Assembly (NCBI GenBank): GCA_003996215.1
Contig: QJPP01002915.1
Span: 94,811-158,810, forward strand
Direction: 5' to 3'
Source of the DNA: Jaltomata sinuosa
Taxonomy: Eukaryota; Streptophyta; Magnoliopsida; Solanales; Solanaceae
Length of the DNA: 64,000 bases
Numbering within the stretch: position 1 is the first letter of the stretch; the number at the start of each line of letters is the position of its first letter. Below are positions 1 to 10,498 of this stretch, in pieces. The position numbers were made by a program, and so were the translations under genes. The notes under the pieces were generated by a model. It saw only the letters and a list, made by a program, of their open reading frames with translations. It did no database searches and had not been told where the DNA came from.

Positions 1-612
1 CAATCTCTCCACAATGATAACAACCAGGCTGTCTGGGATACATAATCCTGGGGAAATTCCTAGCAAAGTGCCCATGCTCACCACACTAAAAACAGCCTAT
101 ACCAGATGAAGCCCAATGAGAAAATCTTGCCTCATACTCCAATACCGACAGACAACCCTGCTGAAGAACTAGAAGCTCAACTATAACTGAAGCACCACTC
201 ACAGAACCAGGTACTGGAACACTCACCGGAGGACTCAGAGTCCTAGCAACGGTGTCCTGAAGCGCTGAGGTCGCTATAAATCCAATCGGAGGTTGGGCTG
301 ACCCCACACCCCCTATCTAGTACAGTAAACCCTCACTCTGGAGTCCTGGCGCTAACGAAAGAACTGAAGCAATAGGAACATAAGCCTTGGCACCAACCGC
401 TATCGCATTCATCTGAGGAATTTTAGAATGAATGAACAACCGAAGTTTAAAAGTCAATAGAGCCAGGAATGCACGATGAGGAGCCAAGAAGATGAAATTT
501 TTCCTAAAAATGCCCTATAGCCTCCCGCAGATAGGATACGGACGTCATCGTACCAATCTGTGAGACTCTACTTAGACACTTGCTTCTGTACCATGACACC
601 GGTGAACCTAGA
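1..612 (-). pseudogene. gag remnant of left-edge Tekay-type element (zinc knuckles, capsid lost)
   Basis: Read on the minus strand this is what follows the primer-binding site of the element whose 5' LTR is 628-4484. A knuckle of the form CFxCGEHGH lies near 84-118, with an in-frame TAG in place of the residue between the two cysteines, followed by a second start CYHCGE at 1-30. A possible gag start (MNAIAVGAKAY) lies near 395-425. Only about 500 bp separate the PBS from the first knuckle, whereas a chromovirus gag normally has over 1 kb of capsid coding there, so the capsid region is deleted. The element continues beyond the left edge. Structural nucleocapsid function is known for the family; this copy cannot make a full Gag. 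Confidence 0.7.
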
Positions 613-624
613 GCTCTGATACCA
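613..624 (-). other. Primer-binding site, initiator tRNA-Met type
   Basis: The minus strand reads TGGTATCAGAGC, the common plant retrotransposon PBS complementary to the 3' end of initiator tRNA-Met. It lies three bases inside the LTR end (628), which fixes the strand of the element and identifies 628-4484 as its 5' LTR. Confidence 0.85.
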
Positions 625-627
625 AGC

Positions 628-3600
628 TGTCACGACCCAATTTCTCAAGTTATGATGGCACCTACAATCCCCCAGTAGGCAAACCAATTCCCGTAGCCCA
701 GAATGATTAATAATGGGCTACTACCTAACCAAAATGCACCAACAAGCAGAAATAAGCAAAAGCAAAACTCGAATATAAATACATAAAGGAAACTACACCA
801 ACCCCAAGACTTGGTATCGACAGTACAGAAGCTTCTAATAGAATACAAGTGCTAGAAGTAACAAAATGATAAGTACAACTGTCTCCGAATATACAAAGAG
901 TAACAGTACAACAGATGAGATGTAGACAAGCCCCGACCATCAGGCGCTCACCCTAGTCTCGAAGGTCCAAAAACTACACGAGTCTCCAATGCGTTCAACA
1001 GCAAAAGTTCAGCTAATATCTGCACCAAAAAAATACAGATGTATGGTATGAGCACAAAAACCATGGGTACTCAGCAGGTATCATCGGCCGACTGAGCGCA
1101 TATAAGATATAAAAGCAGTAAGTAATAGATAGCAAGAAAGCAGTCACTGAAGCAATAAGCAAGGCACAAGGAGCTAGCACAGAGATACAATTACATAGAA
1201 TCACAGGTGAAGGAAAGGATAACACACCTGGAGTCCTTGCACAATAATATAAGTAAGTAGAGAGAGAGTTGAGAAAATGACGATATACCGGTAACCTCAA
1301 GTGGAAGGAAAAGACGAAGAGCAGTCTAACATACTCAAAATGGAATCAACCAGTATAAGAAAATCATAACACCAATCCAATCATATGATATCATAACCAG
1401 GGAATCACCTCACAAGTACAACCTTAGGATGAAATAACTAGGCCACAATAACCGAGAGATACCACTCAGCTTCCCACAATAATAGAACCAGAGTCTCACA
1501 CTCTGCTCAGAAGGACACACAAAAGTGCCTCAATAAGATAGGACTCTAAAGCCCTCTCAATAATCAAAAATCCCATAACCAAAGACTCAACAGGCTAGCC
1601 ATCACTAATCTTTCAAGAACCGGGTGCCAAGACAAGCTCTAAGTAAAAATAGGAGTAAATATAGTCTACCTACAGTCCCAATGGCCGCCCATACAACCGA
1701 GGAACAGAATCAAGTGAAAACAAACCCTCCGGCATCCCATACTATCAGAGCGTACACTGAACACACAACAAACAAGGGTGGAATCCAATGCATGATATGA
1801 TATGATGTGAAATAGAACCTCTATATGTACCTCCTCCAGTGCCAATCAGGCCCAGCAGGCAGGTTCTATGGAAGGACTCAGCCTTTATACCTCTACTCCA
1901 CCATATACCCTTCCCTCCAGCGGATGCAGCCCTAAGCCCCAGGCCCAGAGCGGCAAGGTCCATGGAGGTCCCCGACCCCATACTAAAACTCAGTATCAAG
2001 ATATGTCATCCGAAAGCAAGTCCGGGATCAAGATAGAGACCCAGTCTCAAGTATGCATGCTCAGACCCCGTCCAGAACTAAAGTAGTAGAAAATTCCTTA
2101 AAAACCCCTCCAAGGGTGCCCGGGCGTAACCGGGTCTAAAACTATAGTAAATCAAGTCTAGTGCTCCGCCCCGCAGAGACTAGTATCAATAATAAAATCA
2201 AGTCTGGTGCTCTGCCCCACAGAGACCAGTATCAGTAATAAAATCAAGTATGGTGCTCTGCCCCGCAGAGACTAGTACCAGTAATAAAATCAGTGCGAAA
2301 ACATCCAAAAATCTCCTTTTCTATCAACCACAGTACTAAAAACGGGCCCCCAGGGTCATGCAAATTTAAGAAAACTGTCAGTAGTGACTCACAGCCAAAA
2401 CTGTAGTAAAACATGCAGGGGAAAACCTTTTTCATGGATGATATGCTCGCACACAAATATAAAAGTAGCCCAATGGCTCACAACAATTCCTATCTACCCT
2501 GCACAGGCCCAATAGCTACTCAGCAGACATAACCAGCCTAAAAGGATAATCTCTATGTCCGGGACTCACGGACATTCCCAAATAGCCCACCATCTATATT
2601 CCAGAGTCAATACAAGGCCACACAGGACCACAAAGGTAATATACATTACTACGCAAATACTACAAACAATGTATGAAATAGACAGATGAAAGGCGGACAA
2701 GGTCTGGGGTACCAACCTATAACAATCCATCCAACGATGCTAATTAATGCAGTTATAGCCTATATACGCAAAGTCTAGATAGGGGAAAACCATAACCTAC
2801 CTGTCATCCGATGACTAGTTGCGGGAACGGCTTCGTCCAGACTCGAACAGCTCCAGGAAGCTCTGAATCACACAAAACAAATACTTTCAACTGAAGTCCC
2901 AAAGGCGTCTTTATGAAGCCTAACCAACCAAGGTAATGGAACAATTGCTAGAATCGACGAGGCTGCAAGAACGAGCCATAGCCATTTGATAAGGTGTTAA
3001 TGTCACACTCGCGACCAGCCAACTCCAAAGCATAAAATGAGGCCAATAACAATAAGAAATGGTAGCTAAATCCAACAATAATACGTTAACCACATCTCCA
3101 AGGAGCGATGAGCTCCCGAGGCACTATTTCAAGGCATACTTCACGTTTGTCCCATCCAATCACTATCGTATGCGATCCCAAAAAGAATGGCACAATTTCC
3201 CAATCCCTCCAGCACTTTACCACAACCAGAACACCACAACAATAACCAAACATAACAAGATAAAGGGGCTATCCAAAGCCACAAATCCAAAATACCACTT
3301 CGTGGCTCAGAAATCCATAAAATAATAGTAGAACATATAATAACGAAGGAGGGTCGTAGGGGAGAGATTTCCTTGACAAAAATATTCAATATCTCAAGAT
3401 TAACAACCTGCCTCCTTGCAAGAACAACAAACAGATCCAAAATCAACAAGAAACTACTACAAGATATCGGCAACAACAACTTTTCATAACTAGAAGCTTA
3501 AAATCTTGATCCAACAAATAGATAAGTATACGGGATCCATACCTCACCAAAATAACTCCATAGCTACTACCGAATACTCAGAAAAAACCTGTTGGCTCAT

Positions 3601-4484
3601 TGCATCAACACCCACGAAGATACGCCATGAAATCGACGGGGAAAACTATACCAAAATGACGAGCTCGCGACGTAGAGCAACGTCCGTTAAACTTCTGAAT
3701 TGAAAGGATCAAAGTCCATGGATTATTTATGGACTTCCCTTCTGATTTTCTGAAGCTTTTGGGTGATTTTTATGAATTAAAACGAAGCTGGAACACCTTT
3801 TATAAAGCAAAACCGACTTAGGATGCGGGCCCCACCTTGACGTGTCTGCTTGCGCGGTCTTACAAACACGTGATTATCTCTCTATTCTGAAGTCGTATGG
3901 ACAAACGGGTTAGTGCGTTGGAAACTAGACTCGTAGAACTTTGATTTGGTATATTGGGAACCCACTAACTCTTTATAGATATGGAGAAACACCCCAATAC
4001 ATTTAACCCAAATTTGAAGAGAATTCCTTAAAGGAATTTACAATAACTTTTTCCGACTTTTGTTTCGCAACTTGCTTGACTTCAAAACTCATCATACGAC
4101 CATTTTGCGATTATAATACCTCATAAAAAATCCTTCTTAATATATTAGACTCTATTAGTCTTACCCCAAAGGCACGGGTTACTTTAAGCCTTCCAAACGG
4201 GCGATGTGTTACACGAGGCATTTCTTTAACTCGAACTTTCAAGTAAGGAATTCCTTTGACCTAGAACCTTGATTTAATTCTTTAATATTACCAAGAATGT
4301 TGACGGAAGTCAACAATTTCCAAAGTTGAAGCTCTAAAATGAGGAACGTCCATAAAGACCAAACAAACGGCCCGGGCACCGAACTACCGGTCTCGACAAG
4401 CCATAAATGACTTGGGCCGCTACTAGTAAGCTCTAATGGTACAAGAAAGGCAAAAATGTGTAAATGACCGGAAGGGTCATTACA
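628..4484 (-). mobile_element. 5' LTR of Tekay/Del-type gypsy element (3.86 kb)
   Basis: On the minus strand the repeat begins TGTAATGACCCTTCCGG at 4484 and ends GGGTCGTGACA at 628, next to the PBS. The same family forms the LTR at 58595-61829: both share the segments around 1680-2100 and 59480-59930, and both have matching ends. This copy is about 620 bp longer, partly because of a 46-bp tandem repeat. The five bases outside its start (4485-4489, GAGTA on the minus strand) would be one half of the target-site duplication; the other half is outside the window. All short ORFs here are chance. It interrupts the protease region of the Tat/Ogre-like element on its right. Confidence 0.85.
2150..2287. 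repeat. 46-bp tandem repeat, three copies, inside the LTR
   Basis: The units start at 2150, 2196 and 2242 (with the beginning of a fourth at 2288), each opening AATCAAGT and containing a GTGCTC(C/T)GCCCC core and CAGAGAC. The homologous LTR at 58595-61829 has no clear array at the equivalent place (about 59950-60060), so the expansion appears specific to this copy or subfamily. Confidence 0.85.
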
Positions 4485-5437
4485 TACTCCCTCTTAGGAC
4501 CTCTTCGGTTATGGTGACACAGCCATTTGGGCGACTCAGGTGGCTTCCCTCTCCGTGGATTACCACTTCGTGCCCTTCCCAAAAGAACTTCACCATTTGG
4601 TGCAAGGTTGATGGCACGGCCCCAGCTTCGTGGATCCATGGCCATCCCAAAAGCAAATTGTAACTAGTGGTAATATCCATGACCTCTAACTCTATTCGAA
4701 ATTTAGCAGGTCCCATCTGGATGTATAGGTTGGCTTCTCCAAGGGTATCTCTCTGTCCTCCGTCTAAGGCCCTCACATTGACCCTGCTTTGACGAATCTT
4801 TCACAAATCATATTCCAATTGTGTCAGTGTTGACAATGGACAAATGTTCAAGCTTGATCCTTCATCGATCAGTACCCTGTTCACAACCTTTTCTTGACTC
4901 TGAATAGTGATATGTAGAGCCCTGTTATGCGTCACGCCTTCAAAAGGCAACTCATCATCACTGAAACAGATGCGGTGGCTTCCTAGGACTTGGCTTACCA
5001 TGGCAGTCATATTTTTTGCACTGGTACTCGTGGGCACGTAAGCTTCATTTAGAACCTTGAGTAACGCATGTCTATGGTACAGGGAACTCATGAGCAATTC
5101 CCAAATAGAAAATTTGAGCCGGGGTCTTTTCCAAGTGCTTCACAATCGAGTACTCTTTTGGCTGCATTCTTCTCCAAAACTCTTCTGCTTTGCCTTCAGT
5201 GATTGGCCTTTTCTGCAAACTCTTCTTGTAAGCATCATCTGTCATATTATTAGGGATATAACATCTCCCAGATCTTTTCATGCCATGAGTTACGGCGGCT
5301 TCACTTATGAACTCTTTTTTAGCCGGCACCAACACAATAAATTTTGGCTTCTCCGTGATGCTCAAAGAAGCTACAGACCTTTCTAGTTTCTCAGGATTTT
5401 TGGGCTTACTAGCACTATGGACTTGCTTGCGAACCAT
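4485..5437 (-). pseudogene. Retroviral-type aspartic protease and gag-protease linker (Tat/Ogre-like)
   Basis: The retropepsin matures Gag-Pol. On the minus strand a linker segment comes first (5437-5072, containing EEFWRRMQPKEYSIV and KTPAQI), then ALLKVLNEAYVP near 5040-5075, then the active-site segment VLIDEGSSLNICPL near 4830-4880 in which D-E-G stands for the usual D-(S/T/N)-G, then the flap and core with GGQRDTLGEANL and YNLLLGWPWIH. The reading frame changes between 5437-5072, 5097-4801 and 4776-4487, so frameshifts have accumulated. The protein is cut at 4485 by insertion of the neighbouring LTR. It is a pseudogene; the family assignment is fairly secure. Confidence 0.8.
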
Positions 5438-5489
5438 TCTTCCTCTATTTCAATCATGTTTGTAGTGGCTCTTTCGTGATTCGCAATTG

Positions 5490-7385
5490 GGTTATTATTA
5501 ACATTTGGCGGTGCTGTCTGTAAGGTGACTACCTTCTAATCGATCAAATCTTGAATCTTGTGTTTTAGATTGATGCAATCCTCTGTGTTGTGTTCGGCGC
5601 CTCCAGAGTGATAAGCACAATGCCGATCAGCTTTGTAGAAAGGAGAGTTGACGTTACCTAGTTTATGCTGAATGGGCTGAACTAATCCAGCGGCCTTCAG
5701 TCTTTCATATAATTGAGTTTGGGTCTCGGCTAATTGAGTAAAAGTTCGAGGAACTTTCTTTTCCCAATTTGGTCGAGGGAGACTGGGTTAGCGGGAGGAG
5801 GAACCCGGTGGTTGTTCTGGTGTTTAGGAGCTCTTTGGTATACTGGAAAATTCTGGGGAGGTGCTTGGTAGGTGGATTGTATATTTGGGACTGGAGTTTG
5901 GTAGATGGGCTGCATATTTGGCGCGGGAGTTTGGTAGATTGGCTGAGTATAGAAGATTGGTTGAGGGTTTTGTGGAACTGGAGGTTGAGTTGTTGGAACA
6001 AGTGGCTTTTTGTAACCAGCTCCGAAGGGTTTATCTGGTTTTGGACTAGGATTGAAAGATACCCAAGATACCTCCTCTCTCTTTTTTGTTGGGGGTCCCG
6101 TAGGTCCTGAAGAAACTGGGGTTTTGGCGATTTTGCCACTGCGGAGCCCTTCTTCCACAATCTCTCCGATTTTGACTAAGTCGGTGAACTGGGCCTTTAC
6201 CGCCGATATCATCTTGTCATAAACTTCCGACTCCTGAGAGAGCATAAACACCGCGCTTATTTTTTCTTCGGTCATAGGAGGCCAGACTCTCGTGGCCTCT
6301 TTTCTCCATCGGTAAGCATAATCTCTGAAATCTTCATTTGACTTTTGCCTGATGCGTCCCAGGGAATATCGATCTAGGAAGACTTCTATGTTATATGCGA
6401 ATCTCTAGGCAAAATCTCGGGTGAGATTGCTCTACTTGAACCACTTCTTCAATTCTTGGGAGGCGAACTATTCCAATGCCTCTCCATTCAGAATTCGGCT
6501 AAAGAGTCTCATTAGCAGGGCATCATTTCTTTTAGCACTGACCATCTGATCATAGTAACTCTTTAGATGGTCTTCGGGACTCCCAACACCATTGAAGATT
6601 TCAAATTTTGAAATTTTGAAACCTTCTGGCAGGTTCATCTCAGGGTGAATGCAGAGATCGTCATAGTCGTAGCCTTTCTCATAAGGCGAACTCCGTAACT
6701 CTCAAATCTGGGCCATTTATTCTCTTATTTGTGCCATATCAAGGTCGTGTTTCATTTCTATAGCCTTCAGCTCTCTTTCTTTCTCTTTATAATGATCTAG
6801 CTCAGGGTGCTCCTAGAGGATGGGGTATGGTTCTGTTATGGCATGGAAAGTGGGAGGTATGTTCTGCGCGGGCGGGGGCTGGACATGTGGAATAGTATTT
6901 GGGTATGTGGGGGTAAAATCATGTGGGTTAACTACGTTGGTGGCATTAGGATGGTTGTTTTGGGAGTTGTAGGTGTTTTGTGGAGTGTTCTGGAGGATTG
7001 GAGGGTTTTGTGTGAAATAGGCACCTGGATTGTTGTTCTGGTTAGTATGTTGAACAGGGGGAGTATGTGTCTGGTACAGGGACCTGACGAGGGAGGGGTT
7101 ATTGTGTAAAGGTTTGTTTGAAGGCCTGGGAATGGAAGAGGAGGGGATGTCTTTTGGTTGATTTTCGATTTGCAGAGAATTGAGTAGAGGGTTTTGAGGA
7201 GGGGGCTGAGAATCGCCCAAAGCAGGAGTATTGGCGGCGATTGGCAAGCTAGCCATGTCTTTCGCCTTTTGCACTTCTTCCTGCATCTTTTCTAACTTCT
7301 TCGTAAGCTCTGCGATCATTTCATTCTGTTCAGCGATGACGTTGTCCCTTATAGCCAGGGCATTTTCTTCCTCACTATCAGTCAT
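5490..7385 (-). pseudogene. gag pseudogene of Tat/Ogre-like element
   Basis: The first ATG on the minus strand is at 7385 (MTDSEEENALAIRDN), followed by a coiled-coil-like charged helix (EQNEMIAELTKKLEK) and a long Pro/Asn/Gln-rich stretch. The capsid homology lies at about 6700-6110 (KSNEDFRDYAYRWR, MTEEKISAVFMLSQE, KIGEIVEEGLRSGKI). A second P/Q-rich linker (6000-5730) precedes a zinc-binding-like module CAYHSGGAEHNTEDC at about 5620-5575, spaced C-x2-H-x5-H-x4-C. In-frame stops occur at several places, for example near 6405, 6435 and 6465, and frame changes break the ORF. It would have formed the particle shell and bound RNA. Confidence 0.8.
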
Positions 7386-8043
7386 TCTTTTTGCAGACAA
7401 GCAAGGGTCAGAGGACGGATCTTAGTGTGCTTTCGAGCGAGTGAAGTATGAGTGTTCAGCAAGTTTTTTGTCAACACAAACCGGTTTCTTTTATCTGTTG
7501 AAATGAAAAACAACTCAAAAGCCGCTATGTTAGTTTTTTTGTTAGTGAAAAATAATACAAGATATATGGCGAGAAATAAACACATAGGAATTACTTTAAA
7601 CACATAAAAGTTGCTTTTCGTCAAGACAAATTGGTCCACATGTGGTTTTGACTCAATTGTTTCAAAGAATAGGATTTTGTCCGTTGATTTGGGATTAATA
7701 GGTTTTGTCAGGAAAGGTTGATTTTGTTGATCTTGTAACATCTCTGCCTATTGTTCTCCTGAACTCTTCGTCGTCTTCGTCGATGCGGATAAATGACAAT
7801 TTCTTTAAGAAATGGGCCAGGCCTTGAAGGTTGCCTACGTATCTCATGAAGGAGAATTCAGGCCCTATGTAGTTCGAACTTGTGATAGATAATTTGTCTT
7901 ATTTCATTTCATCCACTATTTTAATTACAAGCGGAAAGTAAAAGACGACATCAAAAATAAAGAAACTGAAAGCTAAAACTCTGCTACTTTTGCTACTTTC
8001 AAATCTGGATGATAGGATCTGCTAGACTCTTCTTGATTTTTCT
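7386..8043 (-). other. Non-coding spacer between ORF1 and gag
   Basis: This part of the element leader shows no conserved coding signal. Short ORFs are unrelated to known domains. It is low in GC near 7500-7720. Confidence 0.6.
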
Positions 8044-9063
8044 TCAATAATGATAAGGGGGAAACTCCAGCTCGATTTTTCCCATGTCAATAAGGTATTC
8101 CAAATCGATCCGAAAGTGGCGACAAGTCTCGATATCATGGCCTCTGACCCCTTTGTGGTAGAGGCAAGCTTCTTTCCCCTGACGCCAAGACCTGGGCATA
8201 TTCCCTGGTCTCCTTTCCACGGGCTTCAGGATCCTGGTTTGGACCAGCTTAGTATAGATTTCATAGTAAGTGTCCTGGAAGACAGTGAAATCATAGCGAT
8301 GAATCATCATTTCCTTAGTGATGGGCATGCCATAGCCAACTTGGTCACAAGCAAGGATGGTTCGGGGGCCCCATAGATGGCTTATCTGGCCGTTACTGAT
8401 CATGTGGTAAATTTGGGCTCTTAGGGCATTGCATTCATCGGTAGTGTTTCCTTTGTGACATGGATGATAGGCACATTCTTTGTGCTCATTGTGAGGGTGA
8501 CATCCGAATCCCTCATATTGGTCAGGATGTAGGACCACCATAGCTTTCAGGGTCTCATAAATTTCTGAATAGAGAATCACCTTTGGATTTTTGGTATATT
8601 AACGGAAGTGAACTTTGAGGGTGATGGGCTTCCCTCCTGGCCTGAATCTGGAAGGCCAAATAGCATCACCCTTGACCTTGGTCTAGTCGCAGACTCTCAT
8701 ATCAAAGAGTTGGGGCCCTTCAGTAGTGGTCTCCATGGGCACTTGCTCATTGTCTTCGGGTTCTTCAGTTACTCATTCCTTCCCTTTGTTGGCTTGTTCC
8801 AATCCTCCAGTGACATCCTCAATCTTTAGGAGCAATTCTTTGAGTTCTAGGTCAAGGTCTGGTTTGGTCTTAGTCTCGGTTTTTCCCAGTATTTGGTCAA
8901 TCACAACAATCCTTTCTTTAGCCTTGGCAGTTTTCTCTTCCACTTCCTTGGACAGAGCTAAGGTAATTTCCATAAGTTCATCGACACTCTCATGTTTTCT
9001 CTGGACCTCCTTCATTTCCTCTCATATCATTAGCATTCTCTCTCACGTAGTCACGACCTCCAT
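8044..9063 (-). pseudogene. ORF1 upstream of gag in the Tat/Ogre-like element, with two Cys/His modules
   Basis: A single minus-strand frame runs from an ATG at 9063 (MEVVTT) to the stop at 8044, about 339 codons, broken by five nonsense codons at roughly 9045, 9024, 8775, 8665 and 8600. The N-terminal third is a charged, coiled-coil-like helix (ELMEITLALSKEVEEKTAKA). The C-terminal half holds two modules, CAYHPCHKGNTTDEC near 8415-8465 and CLYHKGVRGHDIETC near 8105-8150, the second spaced C-x2-H-x5-H-x4-C exactly as in this element's gag. Extra ORFs upstream of gag are known in Ogre elements but their function is not established. I infer a nucleic-acid-binding, possibly gag-derived protein. 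Confidence 0.65.
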
Positions 9064-10476
9064 TTCAACCTTTCTTGAAAGAATGGAGATTTTGTAGGAA
9101 GTTTTTAGAAGGCTTTAGGATTTTTGGAGAAACTTGGAAGTCTTGGAGTATTTTGGTCGGACTTTACATAGTGGGCTTATATTTTTGCCTACGGTGTTCT
9201 AGAAAATTTCAGCATGGAGAGAACCAATTTTTCCTTGATTCAAGCAACACACATAGCACATAAAACAGTTTATATCACAATAATATCATGTTAATATCGC
9301 GTCCTAACTGGGTGACCTTCTTATGCCAAGGTTAGGGCTAGCGAGTTTGAAAGACGTATGTGACGTATCTGAACCATTCTATTGCCCCCTAAAATAGCAT
9401 GTATATATATATGGAAAACTTCCCTTTTTTAAAGGGATAAAAATGCTAGCCGAGAGGGGGATACATTTTAGGGGAAAGGATATTTGCACAAAAGTCACGC
9501 CCACGCAGGGGCAAATTTAGGTAAAGTAAAGACATACATGGAAATAAAACTCACACAGGGGTGAAGATACTAAAGATATGACGTGGAAGGTCCTTCCTCG
9601 GTCCTGCTCCTCTTGGATGCTCCGGCAATGCTCCTAAGCTCGAATTGGCTCAACCACATATCGCCCTGGAGTTTAACCACTTGTTCATGCATAGGTAATG
9701 CCCTGGCCTCTAAGGCTTTCCTGGTCATTTTTTAATCAATCTGGGCTATTCCCATTCTCATATCTTCGAGTTCCTAAGTCAACCCTGCTATAGTGCGTCG
9801 ATCTTCTTCCTTTTTACTGGCGGCCTGTCCTCTGACGGTTAGGACCCAAATTTATCCACCACATTCGGAGGAGGAGAGACACCTCTTTTACCATGTCAAA
9901 CTTGAGGAATTTTGACATCCTACAAAACAGAGTAACCTGTTAGGCCCCACCCCAGGACAATAGTCTGGTTACAACACATACGTCTTTCAAACAACACGTA
10001 GTTGGATGCTATGACGTTGGGTCAAAAACTCATTGACATGTTTTGGTGGTTTATTAATGGACTTAATATCCCTTGGATATTAAGACATCCTAGGCTAATG
10101 CCTATTTTTGGGATTTGGTTTTGCTCTATCTTGAGTTTCTAGAATAGGTTTCGAAATTGACCTGGAACCCGGGCGGACAACCCAAGCATGAAACAAAAAA
10201 TGACCGTTAACCGATCGTGGGTCAACTACTTCACTCGTCTGTTTCAAAAATTGTGTGTTTTGTTAAGAACGACCGCAAAGATTTGCGTAATTGCCTTTTT
10301 ACCCCTAATGCATTCTAATGCTTTGCCAAGAGAAGCGGAAAATGCCATGAATAGTTTATAATCGTGAAAAAAGTAAACAATTTAAGGAAAGCAATAAAGT
10401 TACAATTATTACAATTTCTGAATAGTTAGTCAAACAAGTTAGTTTCAAACAATAAGGTTAGAACCTAGTTGAATTA
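9064..10476 (-). other. Leader of the Tat/Ogre-like element between PBS and ORF1
   Basis: About 1.4 kb with no convincing ORF. A long untranslated leader is usual for this lineage. Two segments share the words CGTCTTTCAAAC or its complement (near 9350 and 9980) on opposite strands; I see nothing else. Confidence 0.55.
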
Positions 10477-10494
10477 TCCCCAGCAAAGTCGTCA
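10477..10494 (-). other. Primer-binding site of Tat/Ogre-like element
   Basis: The minus strand reads TGACGACTTTGCTGGGGA, close to the TGGCGACTC...GGGGA pattern that I recall as the tRNA-Arg-type PBS of Tat/Ogre elements. It begins four bases inside the LTR end at 10499 and gives the element its orientation. Two or three mismatches to the pattern fit its age. Confidence 0.6.
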
Positions 10495-10498
10495 TTTC

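Noticed and set aside
2150..2287. CRISPR-like array
   Set aside because: The repeats are head to tail without unique spacers and lie in a plant LTR.
5705..6160. 151-aa minus-strand ORF alongside gag
   Set aside because: It overlaps the gag frame 5730-6275 in another phase; the gag frame has the recognisable capsid motifs and this one has none.
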